This document shows, in pieces, positions 32,992-45,200 of a stretch of DNA of 64,000 nucleotides. Made by a program: the position numbers and the translations under genes. The stretch spans positions 248,001 to 312,000 of the forward strand of contig WHVD01000092.1 of NCBI GenBank assembly GCA_015178975.1. The letters run 5' to 3'. The first letter of the stretch is position 1; each line of letters begins with the position of its first letter. The DNA comes from Hysterangium stoloniferum. Its lineage: Eukaryota; Basidiomycota; Agaricomycetes; Hysterangiales; Hysterangiaceae. Below the pieces are notes generated by a model. That model was not told where the DNA came from. It did not search any database and saw nothing but the letters and a program-made list of their open reading frames with translations.

Positions 32992-34161
32992 GGAAGACTA
33001 GTTCAAGAAAGTGTTGATTTAATGAGGTAGGGATAACTCAGCGTCAATGTTGCATGCACTCAAAATACCAACGTCTGGGTAGACCCACATATCCACTTCA
33101 AATTCGACGAAGAACGATGAGGGTTTTAGATGATTTCTCGATGTCTTCATTTGACGTGTCGTCGAGTAGCAAAGGTCACGCCCAGCTTATGACATATTTG
33201 GACCTTCCAGCATTGTCCCGGCGTCAACTGGGCAGCGTCAACTGCGATGACGTCATCACTTTACAACGTTTTAGTCAAGTCACCGCTGCACACCAACTTG
33301 GATGAGGTTGCATCAACATTTATCATACAAATCGCCTGTTATCATGATTTCTCAACCATGATCGGCCTTGTGTATATCGTGGAAGCGATCTGCCAGGTGC
33401 GTCAACTATCTGTAGAGGAGCTCACGGCGATCAGAGGGTACATTGAATGCTGGTTACAATCGTGCGTCGCGACATCATAGCATTTCATCCTGCCCACCAA
33501 AACATTAACAGACAAAAACACTCACAACGACTTTATTTGTATGAATATCCTACACTTCTCGTATATTGCATACACCAAGATGCATGGTTTCGAGATTCTG
33601 GTAGAGCTGTATTGAACGTTATACTGGATGACATAAACATTCTTATAGCGTCATTGACACAACATATTGATTCGGAGGCATCACGTTCACTGTATTGGAG
33701 TATGCGCTCCTTGCAAACCTTCTTCGATGACAGCACGCTTCTCACCGATCACATCAACCAGCTCAATGTGGTTTCTTCGATCATTGTGCCCGTCGTAAGG
33801 TACGTTCACACCACCCTACCCTACAGCACTGTCTTACATCCGCCAATGAAATTGTCCTACCAGTCTGGTTTTGATGGGAGCGAGTCCAAATTCCCCGCTC
33901 TTGGATTGTGCCGAGAAAATCATATCGGTTACTCTGAAGATGATAGCTGGATCATCCGAGCCCGAATCCGCATGTACCACAGTGCGCAGCCTTGATGTCA
34001 TCTATATTCTCGTTTCTCTCCTTCCACATTGTGACGTAATGCGCGGCTCGAGCAATGTTCAAACCATCAGTAACAGCATTGAGCGTTTAGATTTGACCGT
34101 ACGTTCTTTCCTTTGCGTGGTCGCCACTCCTTCCACTCGTGTGTTGGTAGGGTATAATTAG

Positions 34162-35590
34162 AACTCCATATCAGTGTTGGAAAACATGGGTTCCCTGAAA
34201 GGTTTTGCACCATCAAATGGACACACTTGCCAATCATTTCTCTTCAATAATGCGGACACATCTCAATCAAACCAGGAGGAGGAGCCGAATAGCGTCGCCC
34301 TTTATTCAAGTCACTTTGCACCCGGGGTTGCAGATCTTATAAAGCTATATGATTAGGGCCTATGTCTGAACGCATATAGCCACTTCGTTTTATCGCTGCG
34401 AGCTCTGCAGTTGTATCCATCCATGTGTTGAATACATTTGGGGCCACCTAGCCTAACATTCGAATCATGAACGAAATATGTTTTAAATAAGATATAACTG
34501 AATGTCTGTAAAAGTCCTCCCCATTTTGATACATGTCTCGTGCAGGCTCATCATATCTTCGCCGGTCGGTATTCAATGAACAAGATCCATGATCTTAAAG
34601 CCGAGGGCCTTCACACCGTGCGAGGCAATTTGTTCGGCGAATTCCTTAAACTAATTCTTTTCCATTGAAAACTTGAAAACAAAGCTGCCATAAGTCGAGC
34701 AAACATGAGAGCGCATACAGTCACTTTTCACAATTACCGCGAGCTCTGCACGTTGCCGTGTTGATACCGTAAATGAGTTGAATACACTTGTGGGCACCAC
34801 CCGTGGCTAGACTACCATCCTATTTATAAATGACAATAATTTCAAACAGAACGTGGACTTGAGAGTTGTATGAAGCTACATAATTTGACACAATTTAAAA
34901 ACGAAGACAAGCACTTGTAATGATTGTTGTGAGGTTCTTTAGACTGGTGTTGAATATATTCCGAGGACTACTCGCTGAAATCACAACATGTACTAGCGGT
35001 GCATTTCAATTCAATGCCACTAGGACATCTTAAAGAAGATTGTCCCACCGTTATTCTCGTGTCATTTGCGTCGGAGAACAGGAAGCCGGCCCAAAACAAT
35101 GGAGAACACCATGATCAGGACACCGACACGCCTTCACATGTTGTGAGCTTTCACGTCAGATAAGAGAAAAGTAGCTCGTGGCCATGTCAGGCAGGATTAC
35201 TTATCAACTCAGAGTTGAAGCCTACCCACGACGACCGGCGGGTGCAGAAGCCAAGCCACGAGAAGTCTCCTTTGTGTTGTGTTTCAATCTTTCAGTCGCA
35301 GGCGTCACACTACACGCCACGACAATTAATTTGACTGACTATCCCCACATTTCCTCTACTGCTTCCACTTCAGTTGACTGGAGTTCATTCCACCAATTGT
35401 AACGTTTGAATTATTTCATATGGAGTAGTAGCGAAAAAGTCATTTGATTTGATCTAATATTAAAGAACCCATCGACTAGATCCGTGGGCCTCTTGAATGT
35501 TAGTGGTCGTCACCTGTTCCTTCATATGCATAGTCGCCACACTTCACTGATGTGTCGGTAGCATTTACAAACTCAACTTACGTCTCGATT
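34162..35590. repeat. DE block, copy 5 (reference copy)
   Basis: One of the least interrupted DE copies, about 1.4 kb. It runs from the A stop, through the three related sub-blocks (near 34430, 34780 and 34950), to the CTGTTCCTTC phrase that leads into B. There is no ORF of consequence. It served as the reference for placing insertions in the other copies. Confidence 0.65.
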
Positions 35591-36060
35591 TTCCGGAAAA
35601 TAACCTTTGGAACATAACTATGAGGGTTCCACGCCGTTTTATTGAAAATAATACTGGTAAGTTGGTCACCATAATGGTGCTAGCTAAGGAGATACCACAA
35701 GATGTCAGCTTTAACATTGGCAAGGACTCACAGTACTTCACAATCTTATTCTACCTGCCATCGTCACATCTAACAGAGTTGCTACATTATGCAGCAAAGA
35801 CAGGATCGAGGTTATTCTGATCCTGATAGGTGGATCTTTCAACCCTGGACTCGTGTGTACCACGGTGCGCAGCTTCAACATCATCGCCACTCTCGTTTCT
35901 CTCCTTACACATTGGGACACGATCCGTCGCTCAAAAAACGATGGATCTATGGTCCACTTTGAAGGTCTAGTTCTCACATCCAACTCCTTCGTATGCGCGA
36001 CACCACACCTTTCACTGGCGCACCCGTATTGTCTAATTCAAATGTGGTCTCAGTGTTGAA
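35591..36060 (+). pseudogene. B ORF, copy at 35620
   Basis: Starts MRVPRRFIENNTGKLVTIMV, then LAKEIPQDVSFNIGKDSQYF and LTELLHYAAKTGS. The frame shifts, and the C-terminal part appears in a second frame (TVRSFNIIATLVSLLTHWDT). The intact counterpart is 56341-56793. The 3' end resembles A exon 5 (ILVSLLPHCD). Confidence 0.6.
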
Positions 36061-36660
36061 GAAACATCGTTGGCCTCGATCAATTTGGTACAATTTATAA
36101 TCATTTCCCTTCGATAATGCCGACACATCTCCTCCGGACTAGGAGGAGGACGGTGCTATTTCACTTTAATTTCTTCGCTTCGTACCTGGGTTTGTAAGTA
36201 GCATAATGCTACATAGTTTAAGTCAATGTAAGAGCATATACAGCTACTTTAATAAAGAACACTGTAACAATCACTGACCAATCCGCTGGAATGCTGATAG
36301 TTGTCTCGGTCAAGCTGATTCTTTCTTCAAAATGCAAATTCTATCTCCACAATTGGCAATTTCGTAGCCCACACCACAGAATAAAGTGAGGGCCTTTAAA
36401 CCCTATAGGGACAGTTTTGGGTGGACTCCTTAAAGTATCTCTCCTCGTTCAAGACCTTGAACCGAGGCTACAGGGTCTGTTTCCAGTGGGATCTGACTTG
36501 AAAAGACCACAATTCTGAAAACTTTTCTCAGCAAAAATTTCATACAATGTTAGATGTAGTCCCAATGTGCTCTTGAAATAGGTGTAACTCATGCCTGTTG
36601 GTGCTGTAGAACTGGGAAGAATCTGGAGGCCATGATCATGATCAATTGATAACAAACAGT
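36061..36660 (-). pseudogene. E-type relic, minus strand
   Basis: Minus-strand stretches include LDHDHGLQILPSSTAP-like text, TYFKSTLGLHLTLYEIFAEK, FQNCGLFKSD, and then in another frame VLNEERYFKESTQNCPY. The same pieces occur at 41380-41870. The reading frames do not join, so this copy is decayed. Function is unknown. Confidence 0.4.
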
Positions 36661-38298
36661 CCTCTTTGAAGTTGTCCAGTTTTCATTCTACCTTCTAAAA
36701 TGTTGAGAAACTGCAGATTTCCCATCTAAAGGGTGAAATTTATTCATAACTTTTATTTATTTATTTAATATTTGCTCAGTGGTTGCTCCCATCAGATATT
36801 TGTGGCCTGTGACTGGTTGTCCTATAACACCCTGGCATCCAAATAGCTCTCACATACATGTGGTTAATTGGTTCCTTGCATCTCCACAATCCCTGTTAAA
36901 TGATTCAAGTTGAACTCAAAACTCGTAAGACTCGAGACATTGCATCATTTAGGAGGGATCTTTGACCATTCTGTTTCTGTACCACACAGCACTATCCAAA
37001 ATCTCACCAAGTCATCCATGCACATTAAAATCAACCAGAGAGAAAGTTCTGAAAAAATCTATGTCTTCCACCCATTTATCGTGGAGTAAGTCTCTGGTGT
37101 GAATCATTGCTTTGACAGATGTTCAACTGGTGTTTTCCAAGTCTTCCTCTTGCTCACTATTTGTGATTCCCAGTTATCATCTCCTCAGATTCTCGAAAAC
37201 TGTTCTGTCCAGTTGTGGCTCATGTTTGATGGTAGTGGAATAGACAAGGTACATACTTGTTTTCTTAAGCTCCATATGGAATTTCAAATCAGATCTCAAA
37301 TATGTTTTTAACTTGTCCAGCAGACACCATATTCTCACTATCATTTTCATCTTCATCATATTCTTGACTGTAGTCACTTGTGTCCTTAAATTTATCACTA
37401 CTACCTTGTGTGAGGATTTTGCTTTTACCACAGTTTCATTGTGGTAAAACACTCCTATTTTATTTATATTTTACACATTTTATTCATATTTTTCTATCCT
37501 TTATATTCTTCGAATATTTCACCATTTCATTAGTTTGAAGCTTTGTATATACTTGTGGGTGCATTTCTTTGTATATAGAACAGTCAGAACTTATACCACT
37601 CTTCACACCTTGTGTATTTAAGAACTATTAGCTGAAATATCAAGAATCTAGTAAAGTATACCTTCAGCTAAATTATCTTCTCTAATATCTCCTATGACTG
37701 TGTTATTCTTGTGATAGCCACAGGTATGAGCTATAAATAAATAAAAGTACAAGAGTAGAATAGGAGACATTAGATTACTTACTAGTAGTACCAGATACTG
37801 CCCAAAAACCAGCCTCCTGTTTTTTGTTATGTATGGCAGAAGAACCCTTTGTTATCTCCAAAAGGACATTTGCAACATGCATCTCATCTATCTCAGGGTC
37901 ATACTATTGGTTTCACAAGTTTTTGGTGGAAGCATCCTTGAAAATTGGTCATAGTGTAGGATGCTGATTCTGAGGGGCTGCCAGTACAGGTGTTAGGGCA
38001 ACACTAACAAGGCTATCAAACACAAGAAAGAACACAGAAATAAAAGTGGAGAGGGTACAGGGTCATTCTGTTGGGTTTCACAAGTTTTTTGTGTGCAGCA
38101 TCCTTGAAAATTGGCCATAGTTTAGGATGCTGATTTGGAGGGGCTGCTGGTGCAGGGATGGATGGTTCAGTGACACAGGTGGTCATTATGAATTGCCTCT
38201 GGAACCTCTAATGGTCTTTCTAGTGCCACCCATGATTGTAATTGGATGCAGTTTCTCAAGAACCACTGCCTATACACTGATGAAAAATATAGGGCATC
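36661..38298. other. AT-rich region outside the array
   Basis: No array block is recognisable. It contains poly-TTTA runs (36740-36770). A minus-strand decayed coding stretch near 37300-37440 is rich in acidic residues (SQEYDEDENDSEN), and another near 37800-37880 reads EMHVANVLLEITKGSSAIHN. A direct repeat of about 90 bp is present (37896-37985 and 38056-38150, containing GCATCCTTGAAAATTGG). This is probably a decayed transposon or a gene brought in with one; it is not identified. Confidence 0.4.
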
Positions 38299-38805
38299 TG
38301 TAAGCCTGGTGCCCAGGCATACCAGTGGACCTTTAGTTACTTATGTAATCATCCTGTTTTTCTCCACTGCCCAGCCATGTATCCTGTTCGTTAGTTCATC
38401 AAGCTGTTGAGTAGAAGACAAGAATTTGAAAGGGTAAAGTCTAAATTCGAAGCTCAGTGAGTGAGTGAGTAAACTTCACTGAGGTATATGGCGAAATATT
38501 GCGACTTTTTATTTACTTTCTAATTATTTTAGGAGAGTTATTAGGGGAGTAAAAAAGGGGAAATTTTGATGCTCAAAGTTTCTAGTCAATTGCATCATAA
38601 AGGAGAAATTCGTAATTAGAAGTTACCCCCCCTTTAACAGCACTTCAATATATGTGCATATATGCACATATACTCATCATCGGATCCATATTTCGGTTAC
38701 ATTTTATGTGAAGACTTGATTACTAACACAAGCAATACACTGTGGTCCTATCAACCTGTGCAACCTGGACCCAGTGAGCCTATTTGATGACAGGCTTACA
38801 GCATC
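38294..38805. mobile_element. Solo LTR split by an unknown insert
   Basis: Runs from TGTAAGCCTGG at 38299 to CAGGCTTACA at 38800, flanked by GCATC at 38294-38298 and 38801-38805. The outer ends match the LTR of the element at 4574-5878: TGTAAGCCTGG on the left, and GCAATACACTGTGGTCCTATCAACC-like sequence on the right (first 20 bases compared). The central 300 bp, from about 38410 to 38720, is absent from that LTR. This suggests a related solo LTR with a nested insertion or a longer LTR subtype. Confidence 0.8.
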
Positions 38806-39225
38806 TACATATCCCAAAAAGAAATTGCTTTAGAGGCTAAAACATAGAGATCTACATACAGCAAATCCTTCCATAAGAATCTTTATATGTATAATGAAAT
38901 CACTCTGGTATATTCTCACAGAAAATTGACCATGAAATACCATACAAAAGGAGTCTTATAACACTTACTCATTAGTTGTAATGCATTTTATCTGTTGGGA
39001 GAGTGGAAATTTTGGCTTCATAGTTTTCAAGAAAGAAAAAATCCATCAATTTTCATATATCACACTTGACCTGAATTGCAATATTTGAGGAGACATGCCC
39101 TTTACAACTTCTTACTTTAAAATGGTGGCAAAAAATGAAGGTTTTGGACCCTGCCATGAATTATGCAAACAGCAATAACTACAAGCCAACTTTTAATAAG
39201 TTATATATAGCAAATGTATAGGGAA
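38806..39225. other. AT-rich spacer, no gene seen
   Basis: About 420 bp of AT-rich sequence between the solo LTR and the second Tc1 element. No array homology, ORF or terminal repeat was recognised. Confidence 0.4.
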
Positions 39226-40394
39226 TACAGTGGGGGACAAAACTGTTCCAATGATTTTTTATATGTCAAGGAATGTTGAATAACTCAATGAGTACTTGAC
39301 CAATTGACCTGAAATTTTAATTTAGGTAGTCATATATGTTGGCTATATACTCTAAGAATTCTATGACATAAGCATTATTTGTCATCAAACTATAACTCAA
39401 ATACTAATGCAATCTCATTGGAACAGTTTTGTCCCTGGTATATAATCCAATACAAATCATATAATCTAGTACTTGGTGTAACCCCCCTTGGCATCCAAAA
39501 CAGCTGCAATTCTTCTAGGCACACTCTCTATCAAATTCTGACAAATAGAAGCAGGAATCCAGTCCCATTCTGTCTGGACTCTTTCCCATAATTCCTGAAT
39601 ACTCCTAGGCTCCACTTCATACTCTAGTAGCCTCTTCTTGAGGTAATGCCAAAGGTGTTCAATTGGATTAAGATCAGCAGATTGAGGGGACCATATCATG
39701 ACATCAAAATACTGCCATTAAGCCAATTGGTGGCCTTCTTGCTTTTGTGTTTGGAATCATTGTCTTCCTGAAAAACAATATCCCCAGTCTTCTTCTTGTA
39801 ATACTTGAGAGATTATTGAAGTTCAGCATCCATCCTCCCATCAATCTTGGTGGCATATCCTGGTCCTTCCCAGAACATACAACCCCACAACATCAGATTC
39901 CCCCCTCCAAACTCGACTGTGCCCTCAACCAGCCTATCACTGAGCCCCTCTCCTGCTTTTTTTCCACACCCACTTCCTCCCATCTGACCCCAAACGAGTG
40001 ATTTTAGTCTCATCTGACCAAACAACCCTCTTCCAGTCCTCCAGAGACCAGTTCTTGTGTGCCAATGCAAAGTCCAGCCTCTCCCTTCTATGCCTCTTTG
40101 TGAGTTTAGGCCTTTTCCTCTTCACCACAGCCTTCATTCCAGCTTTCTTGAGTTCCCTACAAATTGTTCTTGCAGAGATAGACTCCCCATTCATATCTTG
40201 CAGGACTTTAGAGGCCTGAGTGGCATGGTCAATCTTCTGGGAAGTAATTTGTTAGATGATGTAATGGGTATCAGATGGGGAAGGTTTGCATGGATGACCT
40301 CCAGCTGCTTTGGAGAGGGAGGAAGAATGTTTAGAGTGAATTCTGGATATAGTAGAGACAGAACAACCAGTGGTAGCAGCTACTTCATGTGGAT
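39226..40394 (-). mobile_element. Truncated second Tc1 element
   Basis: The left end is intact: TA at 39226-39227, then CAGTGGGGGACAAAACTG at 39228. An inner, oppositely oriented copy of the tip (CAGTTTTGTCCC) lies at about 39422-39435. The right end is missing: array sequence (AGAGAAAGGTGGCTCGTGGT) begins at about 40395. The minus-strand transposase is in pieces (39466-39699, 39813-40070, 39937-40194), with VVWSDETKITRLG and SADLNPIEHLW readable. The N-terminal helix-turn-helix region is mostly lost at the truncated side. Confidence 0.88.
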
Positions 40395-40703
40395 CAGAGA
40401 AAGGTGGCTCGTGGTCATGTCAGGGGGAATCACTTATCAATTCAGAGCTGAAGAATACCCACGACGACCCGCCGCGTGCAGAAGCCAAGTCACAAGAAAT
40501 CTTGTTGTGTTTCAATGTTTCAGTCGCTAGTGTCATACATACTACACCCCACGACAATTTATTTCACTCGCTATCCCGACATTTCCCTTATTGCTTCCAT
40601 TCCAGTCGACTAGAGTTCATTCCACCAATTATCATGTTTGAATTATTTCATTGCGAGTAGTTGCAAAACAGTCATCTGATTCAATCTAATATTAATGCAA
40701 TCG
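40395..40703. repeat. DE block, copy 6, fragment
   Basis: Forward-orientation DE sequence from AGCTCGTGGTCATGTCAG to AATCTAATATTAATGCAATC, closely matching 18200-18510. Its start is replaced by the truncated Tc1 element and its end is broken by the inverted fragment. Confidence 0.65.
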
Positions 40704-41040
40704 GAATTCGTCGAACAAATTGCCTCGCACGGTGTGAAGGCCCTCGGTTTTAAGATCATGCATCTTGTTGATTGAACACTGGCGAAGATATGATAAGCCT
40801 GAACGAGACATGAATCAAAATGGGGATGGGGGAGAACTTTTTCAGACATTCAGTAATATCTTATTTACAACATGATAATACAAGGTGGCTCTGTGTCCTT
40901 ACATAGGCCCAAATCATATAGCCTTATAAGATCTGCAATCCGGGGTGCAAAGCGTTCTTACATAGGCTCAAATCATATAGCTTTAAAACATCTGAAACCC
41001 CGGGTCCAATGTGACTTGAATAAAGGGCGACGTTATTCGC
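40704..41040 (-). repeat. Inverted DE fragment with small tandem duplication
   Basis: Read on the minus strand, this matches 34310-34640 in order, including GATCTTAAAACCGAGGGCC and GGCGAATTC. It is flanked by forward-oriented array on both sides. Inside it, a segment of about 55 bp containing ACATAGGC.CAAATCATATAG occurs twice (about 40901 and 40960). Confidence 0.78.
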
Positions 41041-41870
41041 CTATGTGCCGACACCACACCACTCACTGGCACATCCGTAGTGTCTAATTAAAACGTGCTC
41101 TCAGTGTTGTAGAAACATCAGTGCCCTGGGGAAGGTCTTGCTCGATCAATTTGACACGATTTATAATCGTTTCGCTTCGATAACCCCGACACATCTCATC
41201 CGGACTAGGAGGAGGATAGTGCTGTTTCACTTAAATTTCTTCGCTTCGTACCTGGATTTGCAAGTGGTATAAATCTACATAGTTCAGGTCAGTTTAAGAG
41301 CGTATACAGCTACTTTTTACCTTCGCGGGTTCTCTGTACCTCCTATTCATTGATGTCAAGCGTAGACGTTGAATATATTAACAGGTGGCTAGAATGACAT
41401 CCGACGACAATAACTTCAATTAGAATGCCACTGGAATGTGTCAAAGAAAGCCCCGCGATTTTTATTATCATGTCAATTGGGATGGCACGAAGAAAGTCAT
41501 TGAAGAATAATAAAGAACATTGCAACAACCACTGACCAATCCACTAGGATGCCGATAGTTGTGTCGGTCAAGTTGATCTTTTCTTCAAAATACAAATTCC
41601 ATCTCCAGAATCGGCGATCTCATAGCCCAAGGCCCACAATAAATCGCGGGCCTTTAATCCATAGGGACAGTTTTGGGCGGACTCCTTAAAGTGTCTCTCC
41701 TCGTTCAAGACCTGGACCCGACTTGAAAAGGCGACAATTCTGAAAAATCTCTTCAGCAAATATTTCATACAAGGATACACGTAGTCCCAAAGTGCTTTTG
41801 AAATAGGTTTAACCTATACCTGTCGGTGCTGTAGCACTGGGAAGAATCCAGAGGGCATGATCACAATCAT
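41041..41870 (-). pseudogene. B tail and E-type relic
   Basis: The first 60 bp resemble the end of B (CACCACTCACTGGC). The rest parallels 36060-36640. The minus-strand stretch 41568-41780 is open for 70 codons: MYPCMKYLLKRFFRIVAFSS, RVQVLNEERHFKESAQNCPY and GLKARDLLWALGYEIADSGD. It resembles the DE minus-strand relic HGVKALGFKIMDLVD and the one at 57200-57382. This is the longest single open exon-like piece of the E type. Confidence 0.45.
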
Positions 41871-42317
41871 TGACCGGACTAAACTATCATTGACCCGGGT
41901 TTCTTCTCATAGAGAGTTTTGATAACATTAAACAGGAAGTGCGCAATCTCGCGGGATAATGTCTGAGGTTGACAGCGCCAACTTGAATGCAGCACCCAGT
42001 GAGCATCACTCTGGAGTGCATTTATATTATTATCCTTGGCGATGCCACTTCTGGAATGTCAGAAAAGCCGCATTGCAACTCTGACCCTCAATAAATATTA
42101 TACTATGGGGTGACAATTGACTAAACTATTATTAATGCTATGTGAGCCTTCAGCAGAAGGCGTCAGAAAGTAGTAAGGTAACCGAGTGCACCGGAGCCGT
42201 TATGGAGGGTGAAGGGATGTTATTTACAAAGGCAGGGGTGACAGGCTGTGGAATCCTGTGTAACAAGGCTGTACCTTAGTGGAATTAACTCTCCGACTTG
42301 ACTGCAGCTACCCATCA
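41871..42317 (+). other. C tail and 5' flank of A copy 6
   Basis: Only the 3' end of C remains (LSLTRVSSH-like text near 41880), joined directly to E-type sequence. It is followed by the usual A 5' flank. The flank has lost part of its last segment, so an open frame from 42279 runs in frame into the A start. Confidence 0.4.
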
Positions 42318-44204
42318 ATGTCTACGGTCACCGAGATGACTCTGGGGAATCATGATTTGGCAACGGCTGAGTCCTACATTGAAGACGTTGAGGAACTACC
42401 ACCATTAGTTTCCCCAGGTGTATTGATTTCAGAGCAACGGGACCAAATCATTCAGACGGGGATGAGAGAGATATTCAGGGCGAAGCTTCGAGAACGATGG
42501 GGTTGTAACGAACCCGGCCATGATTTATGTTATCAGGCCCCGGATGGTAGGCAACACATTCAGCTGTCTGCAAACCATATAGAGATTTGGGTTGACGAGT
42601 GGGTGAGTAAAGTATAATGCTATTTCCATGTGATATGTGTCACATGCTGCGTATTCAGTGTCAAGGAAAAACGGGCTACCATGACCCACCGAATGTTGTT
42701 AAGATATCTACCAACACGACATCCAACCTTAGCCCCTATTGTAGTCATGCCGATGACTGGGGAATGATCTCGCGGAGTCAGGGGACAATGTCAAGTATTG
42801 AAATTGGCCCCGGGTATTACTGTGGAGTCGGTTTGGAAAGGGTTGGAATGAAAGTCCTTCACAGTGCTAAGACAGCTTCGCTGATCGCAAAGCTGACAAT
42901 ATACCGGGAAATTACCCGTTTGCTACAAGACGGTGGTGCCTTTGGGAAGTTTCTCCACAAGCATCTTACGCTGCCAAAACTGGGAAGACTAGTTCAAGAC
43001 AGTGCTGATTTAGCGAGGTAGGGATATCTCAACCATTGAATACACTGGAAATACTCATATCTGAGTCGTAGACCTATATACCCTCCTCAAATTCGGAGGA
43101 GAGCGACGGAAGTTTTAAAGAGTTTCCCGATATTTTCACAGATGTGGGGGAGCGGCAAAGGTCGCACTAGCCAGCTTATGGCATATTTGGCTTGGACCTT
43201 CTTGTGGTGTCCCGGCGTTTATTGGTTAGATGGAGCCGCGTCACCTACCATCACGTCAACTGCGATTACGTCATCACTATACAACGTTTTAGTCAAGTCA
43301 CCGCTTCACACCAACTTTGATGAGGTTGCATCAACATTTATCATATACATGGCCGGTTATTTCTCACTGTGTCTCAGGATTTGATCGGCCCTTACCCCTT
43401 TTCCGCCTTGTGTATATCGTGGAAGCGATCTGCCACGTCAACTATCTGTAGAGGAGCTCACAGCGATCAGAGGTTACATTGAATTCTGGTTACAACCGTG
43501 CGTCCCCACATCACATCATTTCATCCCGCCCACCAAAAGCATAACAGACAAAGTCACCGGCCGCTAATTTCCTCATCTGAACATCCTATACGGCTTCTCG
43601 TGTGCTGCATCCACCAAGATGCATGGTTTCGAGATTTTTCTGCAGCGGCATTGAGGGTTATATTGGACGACATAAACGTGCATATAGCGTCATTGACACT
43701 TCATCTTGATTTCGAGAGATTAGATTTATTGTGGGGGAGTATTTACTCATTGCAAACCTTCTTCAACTACAGCACGGTTCTCACCGATCACGTCTGCCAG
43801 CTGAATGTGGTTTCTTCGCTCGTTGGGTCTATCCTACGGTATGTTCACAATATGTTACCTTATAGCACCGTCTTACATCCGCCCATGAAACTGTCCTACC
43901 AGTCTCGTTCTGACCCACACGAGTCCTAATTGGCGTCTCCTTATGTGTGGTAATCGAATAATCGCATTAACTCTGAAACTGATAGTTGGATCTTCCGAGC
44001 CCGAATCCACATGTACCACAGGGCGCAGCCTCGATATCATCCCCCTGCTCGCTTCTCTCTCTTCTTCCACATTGTGACATAATGCACAGCTCGAGCAATG
44101 ACCACTCCATCAGTTACCCGCCCAAGTGTTTAGATTTGACCGCACGTTCCTTCCTTTGCGTGGTCGCCACACCTTCCACTCATGTATCGGTAGGGTCTAA
44201 TTAG
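42318..44204 (+). pseudogene. A family copy 6
   Basis: Exon 1 (42318-42602), intron 1 (42603-42658), exon 2 (42659-43017) and exon 3 from 43072 are open, with the full Cys/His motif (CNEPGHDLCYQ), CQGKTGYHDPP, GPGYYCGVGLERVG and WCPGVYWLDG. The frame is lost after FIIYMAGYF (stop near 43383), with a second 4-base deletion at about 43438. Exon 4 follows a GTGCGT..AACAG intron and joins in frame as QSHRPLISSSEHPIRLLVCC. Exon 5 has a further shift near 44058. The 5' half is well preserved. Confidence 0.85.
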
Positions 44205-44880
44205 AGCCTCATATCAGTGTTGGAGAAACATGGTTGCCCCGACACCGGTCTTGCACCATCAATTGGTCACCCCTTCTAATCATTTCTCTTCGATAATGCC
44301 GACACAACTCAACCAAACCAGCAGGAGTTCAATAGCGTCGCCCTTTATTCTTTGCCGCCGTGGTTGGGGATGTTATAAAGCCATATAATTTGAACATATG
44401 TAAGAACGCATATAATCACTTTGTATCATCGCCGCGAGCTCTGCAATTGCCCCATCCATGGGTTGAAAACATTTGGGGGCACTAGCCGTGGGTAGCCCAA
44501 CATCCGAATCATGAACAATACTTGCTTCAAATACGATATCATTGAAGGTCTGAAAAGGCCTCCCCCATTGCCATTTCGATCCCTTTCTCGTTCAGGCCCA
44601 TCATACCCTCAGGCCAGTGTTCAATCGACAAGTTCTATATGCGTTAGGGCAATTCTTTAAACCAATTATCTTCCATGGAAAACTTGACAATAAAGCTGTC
44701 ATAGGGCGACAAAATATAAGAGCGCATACAGTCACTTTTCACCATTGCCGCGAGCTCCGCGGCTTCTACGCGTTGATGCCATACATGAGTTGAATATACT
44801 TGCGGACACCGCCAGTGGATAGACTGACATCCTATTTATAAATGACAATCATTTCAAATAGAACACGCCCTGGAGAGTTG
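44205..44880. repeat. DE block, copy 7, truncated
   Basis: Follows A copy 6, similar to 58213-58860. It ends at ATGAAGCTACATAATTTGA (44880), where F-like sequence begins. Confidence 0.6.
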
Positions 44881-45200
44881 TATGAAGCTACATAATTTGA
44901 GCATTGCTGACGAGAATTGTGTCGATGATACCTTTGGCTTTGACAGCGATTGCTGTCGTTTTCGGGAGTATACTAAAGTATAATTGTCGTCAAGAGTGAT
45001 CCTAATGGTATTCCGAAGAAATTTTTGTCCGTTAGTCATCCCAAAGAAATTTTGAGGAACAATTTTTTGTTGTCCTGCTGCACTTGAGATTATCTTAGAG
45101 CCATAACATTATGATGCATTTCCTTGGCGAGTTCATATATTCCTCCCATTTGTTTATGAAGATAACCAATGATCCGCTCAGAGGCGTATATAGACTGAGA
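44881..45200 (-). pseudogene. F block, copy 3, partial
   Basis: Minus-strand open pieces include ANGQKF-like text, FLRNTIRITLDDNYTLVYSR and KRQQSLSKPKVSSTQFSSA. A second piece reads IGYLHKQMGGIYELAKEMHH. Related but shifted text is found at 14400-14520, 28870-28990 and 61200-61310. Function is unknown. Confidence 0.4.

Larger units (their letters stand above)
29976..34161 (+). pseudogene. A family copy 5, split by an LTR element
   Basis: Exon 1 has ATG at 29976 but a TAA at codon 58 (30147-30149, CAA in other copies). Exon 2 loses bases near 30540 and is then interrupted at 30642 by an LTR element. The exon resumes at 32987 with the GATTG target duplication, GATTGGGAAGACTAGTTCAAG. Exon 3 is partly deleted (the CPG motif remains near 33220). 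Exon 4 (SIDSLQ-type MRSLQTFFDDSTLLTDHINQ) and exon 5 (VTLKMIAGSSEPESACTTVR ... LVGYN, stop 34161) are open. Removing the insertion would not repair it, because the nonsense codon and the exon 2 frameshift would remain. Confidence 0.85.
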
